Shown here: one piece after another, positions 1 through 9,091 of the stretch | Numbering within the stretch: the first letter of the stretch is position 1 | Layout of the letters: the number at the start of each line of letters is the position of its first letter | Assembly (NCBI GenBank): GCA_008501765.1 | Contig: QQUE01000013.1 | Location: 1-64,000, forward strand | DNA: 64,000 nt | Source: Calditrichota bacterium | GTDB taxonomy: Bacteria > Zhuqueibacterota > Zhuqueibacteria > Zhuqueibacterales > Geothermadaptataceae | Reading direction: 5' to 3' | Program-made: the position numbers and the translations under genes | Notes under the pieces: generated by a model | Told to the model about the DNA's origin: nothing | Databases searched by the model: none | Seen by the model: only the letters and a program-made list of their open reading frames with translations

Positions 1-100
<100 letters not shown>

Positions 101-111
101 ATCTCTATAAA

Positions 112-145
112 AAAGGGCTCTTGCCATAAACAAGAGTCCTTTTTG
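112..145 (+). terminator. Rho-independent terminator of the rRNA operon
   Basis: The arm AGGGCTCTTG and the arm CAAGAGTCCT form a 10-bp stem with one G-U pair and a 7-base loop, followed by a run of T. It sits about 15 bases after the end of 5S rRNA, as expected for the end of an rRNA operon. Confidence 0.88.
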
Positions 146-177
146 CGTTTCAGAATAAAGCCCCCCAAAAACAAACT

Positions 178-387
178 TCAATTCGTGAAAAAATCAAATA
201 TGTTGCCTAAAGTGCTCGTATCCCCTTTGTAAATTTCTGTATATCCACAGTTTGTACAGGTAACAGTAAAAAATTTTTTATTCTGAACATCAAATATTTT
301 TGCGAAACCACCACCGACCGCACGAAATACATCTGTTTCATACTCAAAACCATTGCATTTTGAACACTGAAATTGCTTCTGGACCAT
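178..387 (-). CDS. Small zinc-ribbon nucleic-acid-binding protein (COG3478/DUF2082 type)
   Basis: This is a 69-residue protein with two CxxC knuckles, CSKC at residues 8-11 and CTNC at 44-47, which form a zinc ribbon. The motifs KFFTVTCTNCGYTE and GGGFAKIFDVQNKKF match a widespread family of small Zn-ribbon proteins predicted to bind nucleic acid; no precise role is known. The ATG at 387 is preceded at good distance by a strong GGAGGG ribosome site. It is a single gene on the minus strand between the rRNA terminator and the divergent CotH gene. Confidence 0.82.
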   Translation of the reverse strand: MVQKQFQCSKCNGFEYETDVFRAVGGGFAKIFDVQNKKFFTVTCTNCGYTEIYKGDTSTLGNIFDFFTN

Positions 388-607
388 GCTTCCCTCCGAG
401 TTTTATTAATTTTCACTATTGGTATTAATATTCTCACAAAAATGTTATCGAATTTGATCATTGATTAATTACGCCATGATAAATCATGAGTTGCAATAAA
501 GTTAATCAAATAAAAATATTGAAATACGCAAATCTTACAACATTATGAAAATCGAAAGACAAAATGCCGAAACTCTATTCAAATACCTTTTAATCAGGAT
601 AAATTGA

Positions 608-3553
608 ATGAACAGGTTTTTTCTATTAGCTTTGTTTTTTACTTTTCTACCCATAAAAATAGCTGGGCAAGAAATAGTAATTAATGAGTTTATGACTTCA
701 AATTCAGTAACTGTAATGGATGAAGACGGCAGCTTCCCAGACTGGATTGAAATTTACAATAAGAGTAATAGCCCAATTTCTCTAAAAGCTTTTAGTCTGA
801 CGGATAACAGAAATGAACCATTTAAATGGACATTCCCGGAAATTGAAATCGGTGCGGGCGAAATACACCTGGTGTTTGCTTCAGGAAAAAACAGGAGCGG
901 AACCCATACAAATTTCAAATTAAGTTCAACAGGCGAAAGTATTTATTTAATTTCACCAATCGGGGCATATGTGGATAGCATAAATTTTGGTGAAATACCG
1001 ACAGACGTCTCATTTGGCCGGGAAACTGATGGCAGTGATAAGTGGAATTATTTTCGCAAGCCAACACCGGGGAAAAGCAATACCACACCCGGTTCGGGTA
1101 TTTTACGGGTTGGCATTCCTGAATTTTCACTACAGGGCGGGTTATACACGACATCCCAAAATCTCATCTTAACCGGAACCGCACCGGGAGATACGATTTT
1201 TTATACACTCAATGGCACACTTCCTGATGAAAACGCGAGCATCTTTGTATCTCCAATTAATCTTACACAAACGACCGTGGTGCGCGCGCGATTGCAGGAA
1301 TCAGGTGTTTTATCTGAAAATGTTGCAGTGCAAACTTTTATTTTCGATAAAGAGACAAATCTCCCGGTCATCTCTCTCGTAATGAGTCCCGATGATCTGT
1401 GGAATGATACGACAGGGATTTATCTGAATTGGGAAAGTAACAGAGAAATCCCCGTCCACCTCGAATTTTTTGAACCAGATAAAACAGGTAAGTTTACACT
1501 TGATGCAGGGATGAAAATATTTGGAGGGTGGAGCCGGCATTTCCCACAAAAATCTTTTGCCATATTTGCGCGTAAAAAATATGGCGCTTCGAAAATTAAT
1601 TACCACCTATTTCCAGATCGGGAAATTGATCAATTTGAGTCGTTTATTTTAAGAAATGCGGGCGGAAATTTTGGCGCTTCGCATTTTCGTGATGCCCTGC
1701 AACATCAATTATTGGCCAAAGTGGATATCGAAACCCAGTCTTATCGCCCGGCAGTCGTCTACTTGAATGGAGTTTATTGGGGAATTCTGAATCTCCGCGA
1801 AAAAATTAATGAACACTACCTTGAATCTCACCATGGTGTTTTGAAAGAAAATCTTCATATGTTGGAGAATGATGGGGAGATAATCCACGGCGTAAATTCG
1901 CATTACACTGCGCTGATTACCTTTTTACAGACTCAGGATATGGCTCTCGGGAAGAATTATGAGTATGTAAAATCGCAACTTGAGATCGACAATTATCTGA
2001 ATTATTTAACCACGCAGATTTTTTATGCCAATGTCGATTGGCCGGGGTGGAATCTTAAGTTTTGGCGGCCGAACAGCACCAGGGGCAAGTGGCGATGGAT
2101 AATTTTTGATCTTGACGATGGTTTTTCCTGGGGGGATCCTGTAGATTTCGGCTATGAAAATATGTTTGATTTTGCTACGGCAACGAATGGTGATGAGTGG
2201 CCAAACCCGCCATGGTCGACTTTGATTTTACGAAAAATGCTGAATAACACCGATTTTAAGCATGATTTATTAAATCGATTTGCTGATAATTTGAATACTA
2301 TTTGGCGGCCAGAAAACATCCTCGTACAAATCGATTCGATGCAAAATCAGCTCAGAACAGAAATGCCACATCACATCGATCGCTGGCAAAATGAATTCAC
2401 AGAATGGGCGATGTCCATGGAATCATGGAATGATTATGTTGATGAATTGCGTGAATTCAGCCAGATACGCACAACAACTTTGCACCAGGAAATACTATCT
2501 GAGTTTGCAATCGCAAGTGTAACTTCTTTGACGATAAAACAGACATCAAGAGCTGGGCAGGTCCGCGTTAATAATAATTTAGCAATTGAAGAATCGAGCT
2601 GGAATGGCCAATATTTTCATGGAATTCCAATTACGGTCACTGCTGTTGCTAAACCGGGATTCCGATTTAAATCGTGGCAGGGTGACCTCGATGGAAATAA
2701 TGCATCCAGAGAATTGATGGTTGGTGATAGTACTCGCATTGTCGCCCATTTTGAAGAAGACACAGCAGTAACCAATCAGGTCGTCTTTAATGAAATAAAT
2801 TATCACTCCCATCCAAATTTTGACTCTGGGGACTGGTTTGAACTTTTTAATAATAAAGATGAGGCTGTAGACTTATCTGGGTGGATTTTTAAGGATGCCG
2901 ATGATTCGCATATTTTTACTTTTCCACAGGCGACAATTTTAAATTCAAATGATTTTCTTGTTGTTTGCCGGGATACACTGTCGTTTGCCACCATGTTTCC
3001 AGCAACCAATTTCCTGCCTGCTCAGTTTGATTTCGGTCTCAGCAACAGCGGTGAGCTTTTGCGATTGTTCGATCAATTCGGAATTTTACAGGATTCTTTG
3101 ACGTATAGCGACAAATTACCGTGGCCAGCAGCGGCAGACGCGGGCGGCTCGACACTAAGTTTGATACAGCCAATCCTGGACAACTCTGCCCCCGAAAACT
3201 GGATAGCCTACTCGGATCACGGTACCCCGGGTGTGGTTAATCAGAAAACAAATGCTGGGACTGGTGATGATTTGCATTCTGTGCCACAAAAATTTCATTT
3301 GACACAAAATTATCCCAATCCTTTTAATCCTTCAACAACCATCTCGTTTTCACTGCCTTCGCGGGAGAAAGTTGAACTTACGATTTACGATCTGCTTGGC
3401 AAAAAAGTAGCTGTACTCGTTAACGTATCCTTAAATGCAGGGACCTATGATTTTACCTGGCAGCCTCACAGCAATGTCGCTTCCGGAATTTACGTTTATA
3501 AAATTCAGGCTGGAAATTTTAGCCAATCTCGAAAAATGTTATACCTTAAGTGA
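608..3553 (+). CDS. Secreted CotH-kinase/lamin-tail protein with type IX sorting domain
   Basis: The 981-residue protein has a signal peptide (residues 1-20) and a lamin-tail domain (about 21-130, motif INEF). A chitobiase-like FN3-associated segment follows (about 170-245), then a CotH kinase-like domain (about 250-620, with NGVYWGILNLRE and IIFDLDDGFSWG). The rest is an InlB-like repeat (about 645-730), a second lamin-tail domain (about 742-865) and a C-terminal sorting domain (about 895-981, NYPNPFNPSTT). CotH proteins are atypical kinases known from spore coats; in FCB bacteria they occur in large cell-surface proteins of unknown substrate. Export through the type IX system and attachment at the surface are inferred from the C-terminus. 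An AGGA precedes the ATG. A second protein of similar layout lies at 57702-60767. Confidence 0.85.
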   Translation: MNRFFLLALFFTFLPIKIAGQEIVINEFMTSNSVTVMDEDGSFPDWIEIYNKSNSPISLKAFSLTDNRNEPFKWTFPEIEIGAGEIHLVFASGKNRSGTHTNFKLSSTGESIYLISPIGAYVDSINFGEIPTDVSFGRETDGSDKWNYFRKPTPGKSNTTPGSGILRVGIPEFSLQGGLYTTSQNLILTGTAPGDTIFYTLNGTLPDENASIFVSPINLTQTTVVRARLQESGVLSENVAVQTFIFDKETNLPVISLVMSPDDLWNDTTGIYLNWESNREIPVHLEFFEPDKTGKFTLDAGMKIFGGWSRHFPQKSFAIFARKKYGASKINYHLFPDREIDQFESFILRNAGGNFGASHFRDALQHQLLAKVDIETQSYRPAVVYLNGVYWGILNLREKINEHYLESHHGVLKENLHMLENDGEIIHGVNSHYTALITFLQTQDMALGKNYEYVKSQLEIDNYLNYLTTQIFYANVDWPGWNLKFWRPNSTRGKWRWIIFDLDDGFSWGDPVDFGYENMFDFATATNGDEWPNPPWSTLILRKMLNNTDFKHDLLNRFADNLNTIWRPENILVQIDSMQNQLRTEMPHHIDRWQNEFTEWAMSMESWNDYVDELREFSQIRTTTLHQEILSEFAIASVTSLTIKQTSRAGQVRVNNNLAIEESSWNGQYFHGIPITVTAVAKPGFRFKSWQGDLDGNNASRELMVGDSTRIVAHFEEDTAVTNQVVFNEINYHSHPNFDSGDWFELFNNKDEAVDLSGWIFKDADDSHIFTFPQATILNSNDFLVVCRDTLSFATMFPATNFLPAQFDFGLSNSGELLRLFDQFGILQDSLTYSDKLPWPAAADAGGSTLSLIQPILDNSAPENWIAYSDHGTPGVVNQKTNAGTGDDLHSVPQKFHLTQNYPNPFNPSTTISFSLPSREKVELTIYDLLGKKVAVLVNVSLNAGTYDFTWQPHSNVASGIYVYKIQAGNFSQSRKMLYLK

Positions 3554-3709
3554 TTGATATATAAATATTTACTAGCGTTGATTTTGGAATTCTAAATTGT
3601 AGAAGTACTTACTCTATCTCGCGTATGTACAGAATTAGGATGTTTAAAAATTGTGCATTGTAATCTGTTAAATTATAGAATATTATGTTTTTCTGTTTGA
3701 GAATGGCGA

Positions 3710-4915
3710 TCAGTTTTCTGGTTTGAAAGAGTCAACTACAATTTGGTGAAAACGGGATTGGCTGCTTTCTACAGAATATTTTTCATTAGAAGATTGGCGA
3801 TCCATTTTCACTTTACTGGCAATCCACTTTTCAACTACAGCCGCTAATTTTTCTACCGGTGTCTTGGCACTAAGTTGTTCTCCAAGCTTCAAAGATTGTA
3901 TTCGCTGGCTGTTCCAAAATTGTTCGAAATGGACGGGAAAACAGAGGACCGGGATTCCGTGTGAAATGGCCTGATAAATAGTGCCATTTCCACCGTGGCA
4001 AATTACCAGATCAGTTTGGGGGAGGACGTACGAAAAATTGAGAAACGGAGCATATTGTATATTTCTCTGGCTTATATCAGGGGAAACGGGACTAGTGAAA
4101 ATAAAGTCGTATTCAGCAAATAGAGGATGCGCAAACATTTTGAAGTTTTTGAAATTCCCGGAGCTCCCGCAGGAAACGAGCACTTTATTCTTTGCTTTGC
4201 CCTGAAATTTTATGGAAGATTTAATTCTTGTCGGCATTTTTAGATAAAGAGGGCCAACAGAGAAATAGTTCTCCGGGATTTTCTTTTGCAGTGGAAATAA
4301 TTCAGGATCATCACAAATGAGGTTGAGATCGCCTTCCAGTTCATCCTGATAATTTTGTGGTTTTAAGTTTAAATTATAAGCTTTGCGAATCCTACGAAAT
4401 GGTCGGTGAATGCGTTTGAATGCGCTCCGTTCACCGGCGCGAAGCATCCAATTATAAAAACGAACGGGTGTTTTATCTCGGAATTGAAACGCCGGATGGG
4501 ATGGGGGGAGTTCCCTGGTAAATTTATAGAATTTTGAAATATAGGCATTCGACAAAGCTAAAAAAGTAGTTTTGGTTATTTCTGCAGCCATTTTTAATGT
4601 AGGTGCAACATCTCCTAAAACAAAGGCAGGTTGCAGATCTTGAATTACCTGGACTTGGCCCATAAAAATATCTTCTAATATTTTATGCTGCAACCAGGAA
4701 AAATCGAATTGTTCAGCACACTCCATTACATAATTTGCATCAAAATTTTTGCACGGAAACATGGAAAAACCAAACTGCGCCACCAGATTTGCGTACCTTT
4801 TTGAGTACACAAACTGACAATCAAATTCATTCTCGATCGCTTTTGCGAGCATGAGACAGCGTGAGTAATGGGAGAGCAAATCAAAAGGGAAAAATAGTGC
4901 AACTGGTTTATTCAT
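3710..4915 (-). CDS. GT1-type glycosyltransferase, last gene of the carotenoid operon
   Basis: The product is about 401 residues of GT-B fold. The donor-binding signature of GT1/MGT enzymes is near residues 306-338: CHGGNGT, then HGIPVLCFPVHFEQ. The N-terminus MNKPVALFFPFDLLSH resembles the acceptor-domain start of this family. I use the ATG at 4915, which overlaps the end of the lycopene cyclase gene by 8 bases and so suggests translational coupling; a longer frame to 4951 would lie wholly inside that gene. Context suggests that it glycosylates the hydroxylated carotenoid, as CrtX does with zeaxanthin. That substrate is inferred, because GT1 specificity cannot be read from sequence. Confidence 0.8.
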   Translation of the reverse strand: MNKPVALFFPFDLLSHYSRCLMLAKAIENEFDCQFVYSKRYANLVAQFGFSMFPCKNFDANYVMECAEQFDFSWLQHKILEDIFMGQVQVIQDLQPAFVLGDVAPTLKMAAEITKTTFLALSNAYISKFYKFTRELPPSHPAFQFRDKTPVRFYNWMLRAGERSAFKRIHRPFRRIRKAYNLNLKPQNYQDELEGDLNLICDDPELFPLQKKIPENYFSVGPLYLKMPTRIKSSIKFQGKAKNKVLVSCGSSGNFKNFKMFAHPLFAEYDFIFTSPVSPDISQRNIQYAPFLNFSYVLPQTDLVICHGGNGTIYQAISHGIPVLCFPVHFEQFWNSQRIQSLKLGEQLSAKTPVEKLAAVVEKWIASKVKMDRQSSNEKYSVESSQSRFHQIVVDSFKPEN

Positions 4916-5606
4916 TTGACTGTCGGGATTCCCGTGATAGAAAATGTTCAAATAACACGATGTTTAGTAGAATCATAAAAAAGGCATAAATAAAATCGTC
5001 TGCTGGAATTGTAAATATACGCACTCCAAGATTTTCCAGATCATTATACCAGACTACAGAATTTGGGATAAATGATCCGGTTAAAATACCATTAACCAGT
5101 AAAAATGGGAGAAGGAGAGCCAGAAAAGAGATGTAAAAACGGGTCAAATTGACCAAGCGAAAATGTGCTGTGATTGCCAGTAAAAGAAAACTATAAATTG
5201 TGACCAATCCCGTATAAAGCCGTGTGATATTAAAAATAAAGAGGGTAAAGAAAAAAATCAGCAGCAAAATGGTATAAATGTTCGATTTCCTTTGGAATAT
5301 CTGCGGATCAATCACATTTTCGACACATGCGTAAGTGAAAACGCAGGCGTAGGGTATACACACAAAAAATAGCCATTCTTCAAGGGGTAAATTCAATATA
5401 AAATAACCTGTGGTATAATGTGTATTAAATCCCCAAACACCAAGATAGGTGTACAATATATCCCATACCAACATGAAAGCCCCACTGATAATCAACGATT
5501 TCGAAAGGGCTTTCCACTTCTTGTAAAACATGATTTTAGGATGAAATGAGAAGAGAAACGGGATCGAAATTGTGCCCAGATTGAGGATGAGGTAGAGGGA
5601 TTTCAT
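4908..5606 (-). CDS. crtYcd: Lycopene beta-cyclase, fused CrtYc/CrtYd type
   Basis: This is a 232-residue integral membrane protein with six or seven hydrophobic segments. It carries the two signatures of the heterodimer-type lycopene cyclases in one chain: PLEEW (residues 74-78) in the first half and PADDFIY (201-207) in the second. The family converts the ends of lycopene to beta-ionone rings, giving beta-carotene, without the Rossmann fold of CrtY/CrtL. The start at 5606 forms an ATGA overlap with the crtZ stop, which decides it against an upstream ATG at 5675 inside crtZ. Single-chain versions are common in Bacteroidetes and archaea. The product feeds CrtZ, encoded just upstream. Confidence 0.87.
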   Translation of the reverse strand: MKSLYLILNLGTISIPFLFSFHPKIMFYKKWKALSKSLIISGAFMLVWDILYTYLGVWGFNTHYTTGYFILNLPLEEWLFFVCIPYACVFTYACVENVIDPQIFQRKSNIYTILLLIFFFTLFIFNITRLYTGLVTIYSFLLLAITAHFRLVNLTRFYISFLALLLPFLLVNGILTGSFIPNSVVWYNDLENLGVRIFTIPADDFIYAFFMILLNIVLFEHFLSRESRQSNE

Positions 5607-6079
5607 TTGTAAATTTTTTTTCGTTTCAGGATATCCTGCCACACATGTATCGGAACGAACAACATCCCAAAACATTCACCATGATATTTTCCAGTGTGCT
5701 TGTGATGCAGCCTGTGTGCACGCCTAAGGCCGGCAATGTAAATATTTTTGGATTGCGATAGTATGCGCAATCGCTGGTGGATTATCAGGTCATGGACGAG
5801 TAAATAGGCGATACCATAAGCGCTGATTCCAATTCCCACCATTAAGAGATGCTCATAGGCTGGATTTATAAAACCGAAATAAATTAGCGCAATTCCAGGC
5901 AGGGCAAAAAGAATGAAAAACAAATCGTTGCGTTCGAAAAAACTGGATTTATCCGGTTGATGATGGTCACGGTGAATTGACCAGAATGGCCCGTGCATCA
6001 CGTATTTGTGTGTTAGCCAGGCGATGGCTTCCATGCCGAGAAAGCCGCCGCAAAAGTATAAAATATTTTTTAATTCCAA
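5603..6079 (-). CDS. crtZ: Beta-carotene hydroxylase
   Basis: The 158-residue membrane protein belongs to the fatty-acid-hydroxylase superfamily. All four histidine boxes of the di-iron site are present: HKYVMH (24-29), HRDHH (36-40), HDLIIH (96-101) and HRLHH (122-126). The enzyme adds 3-hydroxyl groups to beta-carotene to make zeaxanthin through cryptoxanthin. The start is read as TTG at 6079, directly after the stop of the gene upstream; a GGAGGG ribosome site lies about 8 bases before it, and no ATG in frame would keep the first histidine box. It overlaps the cyclase gene by 4 bases. Confidence 0.9.
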   Translation of the reverse strand: MELKNILYFCGGFLGMEAIAWLTHKYVMHGPFWSIHRDHHQPDKSSFFERNDLFFILFALPGIALIYFGFINPAYEHLLMVGIGISAYGIAYLLVHDLIIHQRLRILSQSKNIYIAGLRRAHRLHHKHTGKYHGECFGMLFVPIHVWQDILKRKKIYK

Positions 6080-6631
6080 TTAAATACCCTCCATTGCTAA
6101 ACCAGCTTGCCGAATGACTTTTAAGTCGTTTTGTTCTGCTTCACTGCAAAAATCCGAGGCTTCAAGAAAAGTAAGAATTCGGTGACGTAAATCGGGGTCG
6201 ATTACCGTTTGCTCTTTACGTAGATATTCAAAAAGCTTTTGCTTATCGGTTGTGATTTGTGATCGATAATGGAGAAACTTGGGAGCTTTTGTTTGAATCG
6301 TGAAGCGTAAATAGTTTAATTCAACAACTGCCGGTGCGGTATCGATGGCTTTTTTAAGTAATTTTTTTCCTTTTTTGAAAGATTTCCAGCGGGAGAATGG
6401 ATTAAAAGAATAGCGGCTTTTTAAAAAATAACCAACAGCTTTGTAACCCGAAATTGTGGGTGAAGCCTTTATTTCCTCTTCTTCAAGATGCAGCAAAAAT
6501 TCGTTAAACATATCTTCATTTTGTGCTGCTTTCACATACATATTTCGCGTTTTTACAAGTAGGGAATCTTGTGCAGAAACCGTATTCAGAAATATGCCGA
6601 ATAATAATTGAACGAAAAATATTGATTTCAT
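6080..6631 (-). CDS. Unknown secreted protein within the carotenoid operon
   Basis: The 183-residue protein has a signal peptide (about residues 1-20, ending VSA-QDS). The mature part is helical and charged, with a lysine-rich stretch near 80-95 and two cysteines, neither in a lipobox. I recognise no domain. It is locked into the operon: its ATG overlaps the crtB stop as ATGA, and its stop abuts the crtZ start. That position predicts co-expression and a role linked to carotenoids, for example in envelope placement or membrane organisation, but nothing in the sequence shows a biochemical activity. I am fairly sure the gene is real because of the tight coupling. Confidence 0.75.
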   Translation of the reverse strand: MKSIFFVQLLFGIFLNTVSAQDSLLVKTRNMYVKAAQNEDMFNEFLLHLEEEEIKASPTISGYKAVGYFLKSRYSFNPFSRWKSFKKGKKLLKKAIDTAPAVVELNYLRFTIQTKAPKFLHYRSQITTDKQKLFEYLRKEQTVIDPDLRHRILTFLEASDFCSEAEQNDLKVIRQAGLAMEGI

Positions 6632-7464
6632 ACCAGTCCCAATCTATAACCAAGGTACGACCGAATTAGTATGATTATCTTTTTGTAACGCGGGAGCCGA
6701 AAGCGGCGTTTTATCAATGCTTCAGATGGTGCCCGGCAAATCATTTTAAATAATGAGAAATAATAAACATAAGCGAGATAAACACCAAACCGGGCTTCCC
6801 GGGGAAGATTGCGTATTCCGCACGTGCTTGCTTTGAAATCGGCTGCAATTTCTATTTCGATTTCTTTCTTTTCCCGGTCGGTGAGTGCATCAAAATTCAC
6901 ATTGGGAAAATAGGAGCGGTTCAAATCCTGCAAATCTTCCTTCATATCTCGTAAAAAGTTCACTTTCTGGAATGCCGCGCCGAGGCGCATGGCGGGTGAT
7001 CTTAATCGCTCATATTGCATTTTATCACCATTACAAAATACATGCAGGCACATCAGCCCAACAACCTCGGCTGAACCGAGAATATACGTATCAAAATTTT
7101 CGCGGGTGTAGTTTTGTTGGACTAAATCCATTTCCATACTTTGCAGGAATGTCTCGATAAGTTCCGGGTTAACATTGTATTCGTTTACCGTTTCCTGAAA
7201 GCTATTCAGCACCGGATTTGAACTGATTCCCTGATTGATTGCCCGATACGTTTGAGTTTTGTATTCGGTGAGAATATCAGCCCGCGGAAAATCCAAAAAG
7301 CTATCAACAATTTCATCCGCCAACCGCACGAAACCGTAAATCGCATAAATCGGTTTGTGAATAGAACGGTGCAGACATTTTATCCCCAGTGAAAAGCTGG
7401 TGCTGTAGGCATGTGTTACAATCTTGCTGCTCTTGTAAGATACGTCATCAAATAGTGATTTCAT
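6628..7464 (-). CDS. crtB: Phytoene synthase
   Basis: The 278-residue protein belongs to the squalene/phytoene synthase family. It joins two geranylgeranyl diphosphates into phytoene, the first committed step of C40 carotenoid synthesis. Both Mg-binding aspartate motifs are visible: ADEIVD (residues 49-54) and NFLRDMKEDLQD (169-180). The ATG at 7464 overlaps the crtI end by 17 bases; a TTG two codons earlier is possible but less likely. The gene overlaps the following unknown gene by 4 bases. No GGPP synthase (crtE) is in the window, so the precursor must come from elsewhere. Confidence 0.93.
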   Translation of the reverse strand: MKSLFDDVSYKSSKIVTHAYSTSFSLGIKCLHRSIHKPIYAIYGFVRLADEIVDSFLDFPRADILTEYKTQTYRAINQGISSNPVLNSFQETVNEYNVNPELIETFLQSMEMDLVQQNYTRENFDTYILGSAEVVGLMCLHVFCNGDKMQYERLRSPAMRLGAAFQKVNFLRDMKEDLQDLNRSYFPNVNFDALTDREKKEIEIEIAADFKASTCGIRNLPREARFGVYLAYVYYFSLFKMICRAPSEALIKRRFRLPRYKKIIILIRSYLGYRLGLV

Positions 7465-8932
7465 TTTCAATGGCTTCCTTTACGAGATTTGCGGCAATTT
7501 CACCTGAGATTAGGCTGGGAGGAACTCCCGGGCCTGGAACGGTGAGTTGCCCGGCAAAATATAAATTTCTTACTTTTTTACTCTTCATTTTTGGTTTCAT
7601 TAGCGCTGTTTGTTTAAGGGTATTTGCCAGACCGTAGGCATTTCCCTTAAAAGCGTTATAATCATTGGCAAATTCGTTGACAGAATACGTCCTTTTAAAT
7701 ACAATCCGTGGTCGGATATCATGCCCTGTCAGGTGGGCAAATCGTGCGGTAATATTTTGGAAAATACGCTCATGCTCAGAATGCGAATTTTCGAGGCCAG
7801 CAGCAATTGGCACGAGAATGAATAAATTTTCACAGTCCGGCGGCGCTACTGTTGCGTCAGATTTAGACGGGCAACAGACATAAAATAAGGGATTTGCGGG
7901 CCACCGGGCTTCGCTGTAAATCGCATCAAGGTGGCGATCAAAATTTTGATCAAAGAAAAGCGTGTGGTGGCGCAGGGAACCTATTTTGCCTTTGATGCCG
8001 AGGTAAAAAATTAAGCACGAAGGTGCAAGAACACGTTTATCCCAGTAGGATGGGGTGTATCTCCGCCATTCCGGCGCGAGCAATTTTTGTTCAACATGAT
8101 GGTAATCCGCGGCAGCAACCACATAATCAACGTCAATGTTCTCTCCATCGACCCGCAATGATGTTGCTGTACCTGATTCAATATTGATACCAGTCACATT
8201 TGCATTCTCGTGAATTTGCACATTTAAGTTGCGGGCAACATGAACCATGGCATTGATTAACGAATTGAGACCACCAGTGGGATACCAGGTTCCGAGCGAA
8301 TGTCCGGCATAATTCATAATAGTGTAAAGGGCTGGTATATTTTGGGGCGTCCCACCCAAAAATAGTATGGGAAATTCTAAAATTCGCAATAGCCGGGGAT
8401 CAGAAAACTGGCTTCTGGTATGGCTGGCGAAAGATTTAAAAATATTGAATTTCAGGGAATGATAAATCAGCAGGGGATCGCAATACTCCGAAATTTTTTC
8501 ACCTGATTTAAAGATCACATCCTTCATTACCATGTGGTAATTAAAAGCGGCCCGTTCCAACAAATTTTCAAGTTTTTGGCCAGCGCCGTATTCAGTCGAT
8601 TCAAAAAGGTTTATTAATTTTGTTTCATCATCTGGAATTTCCCAATAGTCTCCGAGCCCAAAATAGGCAGAAAAAGCAGGATCCAGCCGCTGCAACTCTA
8701 AAAGTGCGTTAACATCCGCGCCCAATTTCTTAAAAAATCTGTCAAAAATTTCAGGCATCCAATACCAACTTGGCCCCATATCAAACTTGAACCCCTGCGC
8801 TGTGAAAACCCGGGCACGTCCGCCAAGGCTGGAATTTTTCTCGAAAACAGAAACGTGATGGCCTTGCTGGGCTAAAAAAGCAGCTGCGGAAAGACCTGAA
8901 AATCCGGAACCGATGACAGCAATTTTTTTCAT
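7448..8932 (-). CDS. crtI: Phytoene desaturase
   Basis: The 494-residue FAD enzyme belongs to the CrtI family. The dinucleotide-binding fold starts at the N-terminus (GSGFSGL, residues 8-14), followed by EKNSSLGGRA and DMGPSW. The C-terminal signature is FAGQLTVPGPGVPPSLISGE. The enzyme turns phytoene into lycopene by successive desaturation. It is the first gene of the leftward operon and reads from a strong promoter at 9055-9083. The leader between that promoter and the ATG is about 115 bases, longer than usual, and its ribosome site is weak. No separate carotene ketolase or second desaturase is present in the locus. Confidence 0.93.
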   Translation of the reverse strand: MKKIAVIGSGFSGLSAAAFLAQQGHHVSVFEKNSSLGGRARVFTAQGFKFDMGPSWYWMPEIFDRFFKKLGADVNALLELQRLDPAFSAYFGLGDYWEIPDDETKLINLFESTEYGAGQKLENLLERAAFNYHMVMKDVIFKSGEKISEYCDPLLIYHSLKFNIFKSFASHTRSQFSDPRLLRILEFPILFLGGTPQNIPALYTIMNYAGHSLGTWYPTGGLNSLINAMVHVARNLNVQIHENANVTGINIESGTATSLRVDGENIDVDYVVAAADYHHVEQKLLAPEWRRYTPSYWDKRVLAPSCLIFYLGIKGKIGSLRHHTLFFDQNFDRHLDAIYSEARWPANPLFYVCCPSKSDATVAPPDCENLFILVPIAAGLENSHSEHERIFQNITARFAHLTGHDIRPRIVFKRTYSVNEFANDYNAFKGNAYGLANTLKQTALMKPKMKSKKVRNLYFAGQLTVPGPGVPPSLISGEIAANLVKEAIENEITI

Positions 8933-9026
8933 TAGAAAGTTTTTTCAGTTTGAGGTGATCGACTAAATCTGTGTATTTTGCATTGGTGAATAAAAAAATA
9001 TTTTGAGTTAAAAAAACTAAAATAAC

Positions 9027-9043
9027 GCGCAAAACGCTCATTT
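9027..9043. promoter_or_regulatory. Putative CarH operator, copy 1
   Basis: This is the 17-bp sequence GCGCAAAACGCTCATTT, repeated without mismatch at 9092-9108. The core GCG-N5-CGC is a short inverted repeat. Copy 1 lies just downstream of the predicted start of the crtI transcript (about 9048, reading leftward), where a bound repressor would block elongation or open-complex formation. Assignment to the neighbouring CarH-like regulator is an inference from position and repetition. Confidence 0.65.
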
Positions 9044-9054
9044 AATTTTAAGGT

Positions 9055-9083
9055 ATAATATTTATTTCAATAATTAAAGTCAA
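9055..9083 (-). promoter_or_regulatory. Predicted sigma-70 promoter of the crt operon
   Basis: Reading leftward, TTGACT (9083-9078) and TATTAT (9060-9055) are separated by exactly 17 bases, close to the primary sigma consensus. The predicted start is near 9048, about 115 bases before the crtI ATG. The promoter lies between the two copies of the 17-bp repeat: one is immediately upstream of its -35 element and the other immediately downstream of its start point. Confidence 0.6.
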
Positions 9084-9091
9084 GCAAAAAA

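Noticed and set aside
8781-9041. A minus-strand frame spanning the start of crtI and one operator copy
   Set aside because: It overlaps the crtI start in another frame and contains promoter and operator DNA; no coding signal is seen.
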